NCBI RefSeq assembly: GCF_014851395.1 | Contig: NW_024040928.1 | Coordinates: forward strand, 15,949,012 to 16,013,011 | Source: Micropterus salmoides | Lineage: Eukaryota > Chordata > Actinopteri > Centrarchiformes > Centrarchidae | DNA length: 64,000 nt | Direction of reading: 5' to 3' | Shown here: one piece after another, positions 56,921-64,000 of the stretch | Layout: each line of letters opens with the position of its first letter | Numbering within the stretch: position 1 is the stretch's first letter | Notes under the pieces: model-generated | Database searches by the model: none | Told to the model about the DNA's origin: nothing | Seen by the model: the letters and a program-made list of their open reading frames with translations, nothing else | Made by a program: the position numbers and the translations under genes

Positions 56921-57697
56921 GGTTGGGTATCAAGAACCTGTTGCAAGTTGAAATTTGTACCAAATTTCCAAGAACTGTGGATTCTTTAAGACACATGCAT
57001 TTCGAATATGCTTAACAGTTCCTAACTTTCTCATTTTTCATTTCTGGCGTACTCCTGATTGACCTGAAGTAAGCCCTTTACTGTCCGTAAAAGTTAAATT
57101 GCCAGGACCTGCAATGAGGACCTAACATCACGTCATTTGTTACGCAGTATGTAACAAAGCATGTGAGAAGAGAATACTTCTGTTTACATTGCTGGACCAT
57201 AGCGGACCGCAGCAAACACTCAAAAGTTTGGCTTAGCTTCATTAACAAAAAAATAAAAAAAGAGAACGATGAGGAAGCAGCTCCAATATGACAAAGCATT
57301 TACTTAAACACGGCGTGAATCTGAAGGAATACACCATATCCATTGTGTTGGGGTGTCCCAGCTACAATGACACCATTGACACCACTAACGCTAACAGTAG
57401 CAACATCTCAAGCTGAGGTACAAAAATACAGATGAGCTGACATTCTGTTTTATATTGAAGGTCAACTAATGATGCCTGCAAATTATTCCAATATATATTT
57501 TTCTTAGATACAAGTCCCCAGGGACACCCTTCTAGTACAGAAACTCCTTTCACTTTAGCCATGAAGGGGAAGATGAGCAAGGAGAAAGTGGATGAATGTT
57601 ACGGAGCGCTGACATGATTTGTGGTGAAGGGGTTGGCATCAGAACAGAGACTGGATAAGTAGAATCAGAATCGATAAAATTGAAACAATACCCAACC
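56921..57697. mobile_element. Element with GGTTGGGTAT inverted ends
   Basis: The left end is GGTTGGGTATCAAGAACC; the right end is ACAATACCCAACC with GAATCGATAAAA just inside. These ends mark a common teleost non-autonomous DNA element. I find no clear target duplication and no coding content. Confidence 0.65.
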
Positions 57698-60145
57698 TTT
57701 GTAATGACACCAATGTTCTCACCCCAAACATGTCATTTTAAAGCTGGAAAGCAGGAGCATACCATTTCAAATTGCCAAGCTTCAACTGGCCCATGTGAAA
57801 CACTACTGCCGTGAACATTATAAAAGCAACACAAATCCTTTCTAAAACACACCAGAGCCTAAAGTGTTCTGGTGATGAGTGACAGAACTCGTGTATGTAC
57901 ACAGCAGCTGTGGTCTAACTAGTTTGCAGCAGAGGTGCTGCATCACAGTAAGGACCTGCTGTTTAGGTATATTGGCAAACTGAAAAAACACCAAAGCAAG
58001 TGACAGAGAAGTCTGAGAAAAAGACTGAAAATAACTAACGGTGGTACTTTCAACTTGAAACAGAGTGAGAGAGAGGGGGAAGACAGAAATGACAGAAGAG
58101 ATATGGAGATGAAGCTCAGTTTCTGTAGTTGAGTAGGAGCGGTGCTATACTCAGAGAAGCTTTTGTGTTTTTGCCCTGTTGGCAGTGGCAGACACACAAT
58201 CAGACAGGTCTATTTCAGAGATATCCTGTCAACTTGCTGAGAGACCCTGGATGACAGTGAAAGAATGAAACAAAGAGGCTGAAAGAGTCAGAATGGCAAC
58301 TATAAGGGAGTGAAGAAAAAAGATTAGGTGGATAAACAGTGACAGTGGGAAGGCTTTACAGGTAGGCTAGATGAGATAAAGCAACACTTTCCTGTATGAT
58401 ATTGTATGGATAGATGACAAATTATTTTCCCGGAAAATGGAAAATTCCATCAAATGATGGTGATCTGTGGTCAGAGAAAAATAAATGGCCCTTAAAAAAG
58501 TGGGGTTTTTTTTCAATTTAATTTGCACCCAATATAATTAACTTTAGTGTCCAGCTTTGTTCCAGAGAAAGCAATAAAAAAAAGTAATAGGTTTTGGCAA
58601 ATAATATCTGCTGTAACACAAAATCTCTTGTCATAAGGTTAGGCACACTATGACAACTCCTATCCCTGGAGCTGCAGAGAAGATGAGTGATGGTAACGTG
58701 CAAGAAAGAGAATGAGGACAGTATATGGAATCGAGAAAGTGGGTTAAAAAAGAAAAAGGGAAAAGAAATGAGGAGAGACATGGTCGCTGAGAGAGCAAAA
58801 AAAATTCTCAACCAAGGGTGGACAGATATATGGACAAAGCAGTGGAGGAGGTGGCGGAGGCAGCGGCACTAAGACACAAGGAACGTCAGTCAAGACAGAC
58901 TAACTGGGCCCCGGTGTCCCTCTGTCAGGCCAGTTCAGACCAGGGACAGAAGCAGTATTATATAGCTGTGGGCCTGGCCAAGAGGAAGAACAATAGCTGC
59001 TGTGTGTTGGAGCCTTTGGAGCATCCTAACAGCTGGGAGATAGGAGGTCTGTCTGTGGCTCCAGTAAACGGCACGTAAAGGGGCGTAGCACATTGCGCAC
59101 ACACATAGATTTCTCTCTCTCTGCCTTTCCCAGAACCCCTGGGCCACCTTCTTCCCACCTCCTCCTCGTGCCAGGCAGCCATCACTCATTTTACTGTCAT
59201 CCCTGTTTCTTTCTCTCTCTATACACAGTTTCATTATGCCGTATGTTATTCTGTGTGTCCTCCTATCGCCCTCCTCCACCTCTGGAAAGAAAAACAAAAG
59301 AGAACTACATAAAGAGAGATATTCTTCTAGCACGAGAAAGCAAGGGACTGGCAAAGGATCAGAGCAATGTCAACAAATAAGAGAGGTCCAAAAGCCTCCA
59401 CAGGAGGCATGCCAAGGCTCTGCGATCACGAGGGCCTCTGAAACACAGAGGAAAACATGAGAACTGCAAACTGTGTAGGGACGTCATCCTTCGCAGCAGA
59501 GTTCACAAACGGCATCAGATAAAACCACGGCAATATGTTCTGATCTATTCTGGGAATACACCTGTAGGAGAGGTCATTTATCTGGGAAACTGAGCACTAT
59601 TACATAAACTGATGTATCAAAGAGTAGTTTATACGGATGGACCCTTCACCTGTGTTTAAGGTTTATCTGCAAGTATAAAAACAAAAGACCAGGACGTAAT
59701 CCACTAGGGAAACTTGCCTCAAACGAAACAATAGCGGTGATGTGGTGACCACAGCAGGCATACTTCAGCACACAGCCGATCCCGAGGTGAGCGAGGGTGA
59801 ATTTAATCACCGGTTCTGTAAATGTCATTTTAGGGAGGGACTCTTGAAGGCAACTTTATATTCAGCCTATATGGCAGCTGTGTTGTGTATGCATATGTTC
59901 CCTCTGAGTTGTCGTGAAACTTAGGCTATAGCTTCCACTCCTGTCATGTGATAGTTTGGATGCCACTGTTGCAGACTGATGCATTTAACAGCTGCAAGGC
60001 CCTCAGACTATTTTGTCGAAGGAGTCGGAGCTGCTTTCATTTACAGTCACCTATATATTTTCTATATAAATGATCTAGGCTTGTCTGGAAAGTCTGCACA
60101 TTTAGCACAGATTCTATGTATCAAAAATGTATTTGTTAAAATTAA

Positions 60146-60180
60146 AAATCAAATGTGACTTCTAATCAAATGTGACTTCT
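60146..60180 (+). repeat. 17-bp tandem duplication
   Basis: AATCAAATGTGACTTCT occurs twice in direct succession, a simple local duplication. Confidence 0.85.
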
Positions 60181-61706
60181 CTGCAATTCATTAGGTCATG
60201 GTCCAGACAGTGTGGGTTTACTGAGCAAACTATAGTTTTAAGAATCAGCCCTTTCCGTTTGTTGATGTTGGCATGGTGTCTAGACTTGAAGAATTTCTTT
60301 GTGTGAGACAATAAAGACCTGACTCGAAGGAAAGTAATTTTTACCTCATTAGAAAGTCAACAAATAAGTAAAATCTTTCAGCTCGTACGCATCACATGCA
60401 GTCGCTACTACATCCACACCACACTTAGCCCTTGTTTGAGTCTCTTGTGTATTATCATTTCATTTGAATGTCATTTCAATACAGCAGAGGCTCACACTGG
60501 CCCCATTAATCTACTGTCAAAAGCAGCAAGCACAGCAGCGCACACAGACTTTTATCAATGGTTCTGCAGCTGATCCATTCATCAGCAACCACAGATCTTA
60601 ACACAAATTTCCACTACCGGCTGCTCTTACTTAACTTCTTATTGTCTTTTGAGGGGCAAACTATGAAATTTGTTCCTTGCTTCACTGTAGAGAAAAGTGT
60701 TCCCTGCAGCATCCTAAGACTATATACTGGCTGGGTTTAAATGGACAGGCTGCAGAAAATATGGTGGGCTTAATGTAAGCCCCATACCTTACAGCACCAT
60801 CATGCAATGCATAGAATATCTTCGAGCTGTCACCATATAAAAGCGGATCACAGCAGTCACAAGACGCTGTTCCTTATGCCCACTTCTTACTGCACAAGTA
60901 CAAAGAAGGTTTCGAATTTCACAAAGCATGATTTTCCCTGGGTTGAAGGCTACCATCCCCCATGACTGCAAACCAAGCTGGCTGGAATAGACCCCAGCCC
61001 CTATCCTCTCGGAGTCAAGTCAAAGCATTCTGAGTGGGAAAATTAAATCACGTCGTGCAGATACCAGCGGTTCGCCTAATCACACTGTACACAAACCTGG
61101 AACTCCACAACCCAGCTGCACATTAAAAAAACCTTGAAGGATGAGTGAGATACGTGGCATGATGCTATAACGTTAGGTAATGTGCGGAGCAGTGCAAATA
61201 TTTGCTCTCCGGTTTCTCACCAACATGATATTCCTGTAAGACTGAATGTGCCAAGACGCTGCTGCGCGGGAGCTCCTGCAGATGTGGAGCCTCGCAATTT
61301 ATCACATTTCAAGCCGTCCCGTTACGCATTTGTGGTTTATCTACTCACTAATAAACATACGATTGGTACTTTTAATGATTTAGACCACTTTTGAGTCCTA
61401 ACGTTGTCAGCGCTGCCACATTTGTCACCTGTGTACTTGGGTTAATGTGGTTAGTCAGTAATGGGCAGGCAGTGTTGAATTACCAGCACCGTTACTAGAC
61501 AGGCAGCTACAGTTTAAGTCTAATATGTTACAACATGGTGACTCGGTTTTAAATTCAGTTGTTGCTGTGCTGACACGCAATAACGTTAACGTGACGCTAC
61601 TAAAGTCACATTTCAAGTAAAAAATAAAATAAAATGTGACTTCAGTACAGTGTTCAGAATATTACCTGATACGTTTGTCAAAATTCCTCTTATTTTCTTT
61701 CCATCC

Positions 61707-62190
61707 TTACTGAGCAGCAGAGCGTGCCACTGTGTCCAAGAATTTAAATCCCCGGGTCGGATCCATGATTGTCCTGTCTCTGATATCAAATGTACTCCTG
61801 TTGGAAGAGGCGGCGGCGGAGACGAATCCAGGCACCTTTTTTCCAAAGGGAATCTCGGGGTGTATGCTGGTGAAATTGGCATTAAACTTGGTCCGGTGAA
61901 GCTCACTGCAGGTTTCGTAACACAAAGAGAATATCCCTCACTTTTACCCATATGCGACAAAGATGTTCTTTCCAAAGCAGCGGCTGCGAAATTACGTTTA
62001 TTCGCAAGACAACATCCCCATTATAGTCTATGATAATGGTACTTACCACTCTATTGTTGGGGCGCGAGAAAGCGTTCCATGCCACTGATGTGCTGGTGGG
62101 AGTCTCGCGGATAACGTGCGCGCTCGCAGTATTGGCCGGTTGTCCCGAATCGTCACGTTGCGCTGTCCAATCGATTTCAGGGAAGGACAT
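61707..62190 (-). CDS. Candidate two-exon ORF between wasf1 and cdc40, unrecognised
   Basis: Block 1 (62,190-62,047) has ATG and 48 open codons (begins MSFPEIDWTAQRDD, later WNAFSRPNNRV), then a strong GTG/GTAAGT donor in phase 0. Block 2 (61,901-61,707) follows acceptor CAGTGAG and gives 64 codons (KFNANFTSIHPEIPFGKK, then RTIMDPTRGFKFLDT) to TAA. Codon use looks coding in both. Against it: the stronger acceptor CAG, 4 nt upstream, would put TGA directly at the join, and the GC-rich segment is open in several frames. A donor CA/GTAAGG overlaps the TAA, so more exons are possible. I recognise no family. The alternative is 5' untranslated exons of wasf1. Confidence 0.4.
62000..62170 (-). promoter_or_regulatory. 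CpG-rich segment, possible wasf1 promoter or first exon
   Basis: This is the most CpG-dense stretch between the two genes (GCGCGAGAAAGCG, TCGCGGATAACGTGCGCGC). On the minus strand it has GATTGG and CCAAT boxes at 62,150-62,175 and 62,130. In human, WASF1 and CDC40 start next to each other; a transcription start here would preserve that arrangement with about 0.9 kb spacing. The GTAAGT donor at 62,046 would end the exon. Confidence 0.4.
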
Positions 62191-62687
62191 CGATTTGATT
62201 ATTCCAACCCTCACTGTACATAAAAGTCATATTGTTGCACAAATAATCGATCTTCCGTGCAACAATTTGATAATATCAGATTCACTACAATACAAATTAA
62301 ATTAGTGTACAGTGTGTTCCTGTTCTAATAGTTTAAGATATAATTTTTACACAGTTGCTATAAATTACAACAAGGTCAAAGATTATACACCAAAGACTGA
62401 ATTAAAAAAAAAAAGAAAATACACACCACCATAGATCTAGGAGTTTATGGGTGCAACCAGTGTTTTTATTTATTTGTTAAAAATTCATAAGCGAATTATT
62501 ATTCAATTGTTATTTATTTTATGTATACAATGTTTAAAATTGTGAGAATTGAATACTTCAAAAAATACATATAATTTTCCAAGTGGTGCCATCTTCAAAG
62601 TGCAGACCAGAACCCAAAGATATTAAATTCAGTAAGAGGTGATAGAAGAAAGAGTATCCGGAACCAGTTCAGTGCCAATTAATTTTC

Positions 62688-62735
62688 TATAGATCAACAA
62701 ATCGATTTATTGACAAATCGTTTCAGCTCTAACAT
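62688..62735. repeat. Short end fragment of the ATTAATC-type teleost repeat
   Basis: CAAATCGATTTATTGACAAA followed by CGTTTCAGCTCTAAC matches the terminus of the family at 18.4, 22.8 and 28.7 kb. Confidence 0.55.
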
Positions 62736-62998
62736 TGTTTCTGACAGTATTGTTTCAGTTATGGCTAATCCTGAATACACACTAAATTTTGTTTCACTAC
62801 AGCATTACTATTTTTTGTACATACCAAAATAAAAGTAACTTATAAAATCCATATATATTACTAGGTATATTAATTAGGTAACATCTTTTACAAAGTCTAT
62901 GGGTAACACTGAATTCTGAAGTCATAGTGATGAAGACTGAACCATAGACTGTTAAAAAGAACCTTTTTTCTAATGTAGACTTTTCTTATTTTGTCACA

Positions 62999-63025
62999 GC
63001 GGAAGTACCGCCCTTCTGCTTCCGG
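62999..63025 (+). promoter_or_regulatory. Pair of ETS-type sites in the cdc40 5' region
   Basis: GCGGAAGT (62,999-63,006) and the inverted CTTCCGG (63,019-63,025) lie 20-45 bp before the cdc40 ATG. Such pairs are typical of TATA-less housekeeping promoters. The preceding TTTTGTCACAG also looks like a splice acceptor, so an upstream untranslated exon cannot be excluded. Confidence 0.4.
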
Positions 63026-63044
63026 CGAATTCACAACATCCAAG

Positions 63045-63236
63045 ATGTCTGCCGCCATCGCATCCCTCGTTTCGTACGGTAGCGATTCTGATTCAGAGAA
63101 TGAGTCTGAATCTCAAAGCAATGTCGGGAAAGTGGACCCAGTGAGTCCAGACGCCACGGCTCACCTTAAACCTCTGCAGTCTGGACAAACGATGTCTTTG
63201 GCTCTTCTCAATTCTGCTCCCGAGGTCGCCGTTAAG
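63045..63236 (+). CDS. cdc40: cdc40 coding exon 1
   Basis: The ATG at 63,045 sits in AAG-ATG-T context and matches the start of human CDC40 (MSAAIAAL). The serine/aspartate/glutamate-rich tract covers residues 10-25. Confidence 0.95.
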
Positions 63237-63712
63237 GTAAGCTAATCTAGCTTGCTAACGTTAGCTTAACATTATAATTGATTGTTAAAGTTAGATACTG
63301 TTAATCACACGTTGCTTAAATAACATTATGGTCTTGAGGCATACGATTTCAATTGGTAACAGGAGATTCTGAATACGTAACGTTAATCATTTCTTTGTGC
63401 AGCGGTAATAGTTGTTGGTGACGTTACCAAATAAAACTAGTAGAGTTAGCGGGAAACATTAAGTATCAAGCAGGAGGAGATATTTTGTAAATCTAAATTT
63501 ATAACGTTATGTCAAAGATATCGCCTTAGGTATTATGTTTTATCTATCAAACATCTGATTCACCAAACGGCCATTGTATTGCCAAACAGTGAGTCCGTTT
63601 GCCGATGTGTACGTCTTCATTTTAGGAGGCTGTGGAGACTGGCACACACCTGGACCCTTCATTGAAAGAAGTCACTTATAATCCAACATTTGAAACCATG
63701 TTTGCACCAGAG
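63045..63712 (+). CDS. cdc40: cdc40 (PRP17), first two coding exons, partial
   Basis: CDC40/PRP17 is a WD-repeat spliceosomal protein needed for the second catalytic step of pre-mRNA splicing. Exon 1 (63,045-63,236, 64 codons) starts MSAAIASLVSYGSDSDSE and ends NSAPEVAVK with donor AAG/GTAAGC. Exon 2 (63,626-63,712, 29 codons) reads EAVETGTHLDPSLKEVTYNP, then TFETMFAPE, with donor GAG/GTAAGT. Human CDC40 has SAPEVAVKEDLETGVHLDP and NPTYETMFAPE at the same place. The junction is phase 0. The acidic/serine N-terminus is variable between species. The WD40 domain lies beyond the right edge. Placement head to head with wasf1 matches human 6q21. Confidence 0.95.
63626..63712 (+). CDS. cdc40: cdc40 coding exon 2
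   Basis: The acceptor is CTTCATTTTAG. The exon holds the conserved HLDPS-x-KEV-x-YNPT segment. The next human residues (FGPENPF) are not found before the window ends, so exon 3 lies outside. Confidence 0.95.
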
Positions 63713-64000
63713 GTAAGTTTTATTATTAGTGGGTGTCACCTAGATCCCGGTGAGATTTATAGTATAATGCATAGAGGGTATGCGTTGATGTCACTTCCCC
63801 TTGCAGAACACCCTGGACTGAGTGGCAAAACATCTGTTACCATGGCTGCGTTTAGCAAACTGGGAGTAAAACAAGTGATTATTTGCTCATTAAAGGCAGT
63901 TGGACTTGACAGTGATCCTAACTGCTTACCAAAGAACCAGTGGCCCAGCTCTTTGCCATTTTAGATGTGTTGTTTGTGTTTTAGCTGATTCAAGCCAACA
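63713..64000 (+). other. Start of cdc40 intron 2
   Basis: No coding continuation. Text such as GTGGGTGTCACCTAGATCC and ATGGCTGCGTTTAGCAAAC looks like repeated teleost sequence, but I cannot set limits. Confidence 0.6.

Noticed and set aside
58935..59380. Minus- and plus-strand ORFs of 75-139 codons near 59 kb
   Set aside because: Low-complexity composition, overlapping frames open on both strands, no domain text.
61613..61975. Alternative minus-strand frame of 120 codons over the wasf1-cdc40 interval
   Set aside because: The upstream block in the matching phase contains a stop just before the junction, so it could only start inside block 2; the other frame has better codon composition.
61650..62033. 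Plus-strand 127-codon ORF in the same segment
   Set aside because: Crosses both blocks and the minus-strand splice sites without its own splice or promoter signals; likely a mirror of GC-rich sequence.

Overview
The window is nuclear DNA from a ray-finned fish, probably a percomorph. The coding exons match vertebrate WASF1 (WAVE1) and CDC40, and the repeats are typical of teleosts: tRNA-derived SINEs, hAT-type elements, a Penelope-like retroelement and long CA/GA microsatellites. The window is intron-rich and gene-poor: about 1.9 kb of recognised coding sequence in 64 kb.

Layout. wasf1 lies on the minus strand. All eight coding exons are present (37,502 down to the stop at 1,519) and join in frame to a complete 537-residue protein. 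Introns run from 0.4 to 11.4 kb. The 3' UTR extends from 1,518 towards the left edge. From 37.5 to about 61.6 kb I see no recognised coding exon; this is probably the first, untranslated intron of wasf1. cdc40 (pre-mRNA splicing factor PRP17) starts on the plus strand at 63,045, and only its first two coding exons fall inside the window. The two genes lie head to head, as in human. Between them, at 61.7-62.2 kb, is a GC-rich minus-strand segment with two open exon-like blocks. It is either an unrecognised small gene or the untranslated first exons and promoter of wasf1.

Repeats. The introns hold a broken Penelope-like element with reverse transcriptase and GIY-YIG remains (19.26-20.72 kb), several hAT elements (two with perfect 8-bp target duplications: 25,879-27,725 and 47,512-48,534), a nested transposon cluster (52.46-53.60 kb), three copies of one SINE, and at least four copies of a common teleost repeat whose ends are rich in ATTAATCG-like motifs.

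The most interesting observations are a 51-nt, phase-0 candidate cassette exon in wasf1 (7,552-7,602); the minus-strand ORF between wasf1 and cdc40; an hAT insertion whose removal restores a 161-codon reading frame; and Phe in place of the phospho-acceptor Tyr125 of WAVE1.

Function. WAVE1 activates the Arp2/3 complex downstream of Rac as part of the WAVE regulatory complex, and CDC40 acts in the second step of splicing. They are neighbours by conserved synteny rather than by a shared pathway.
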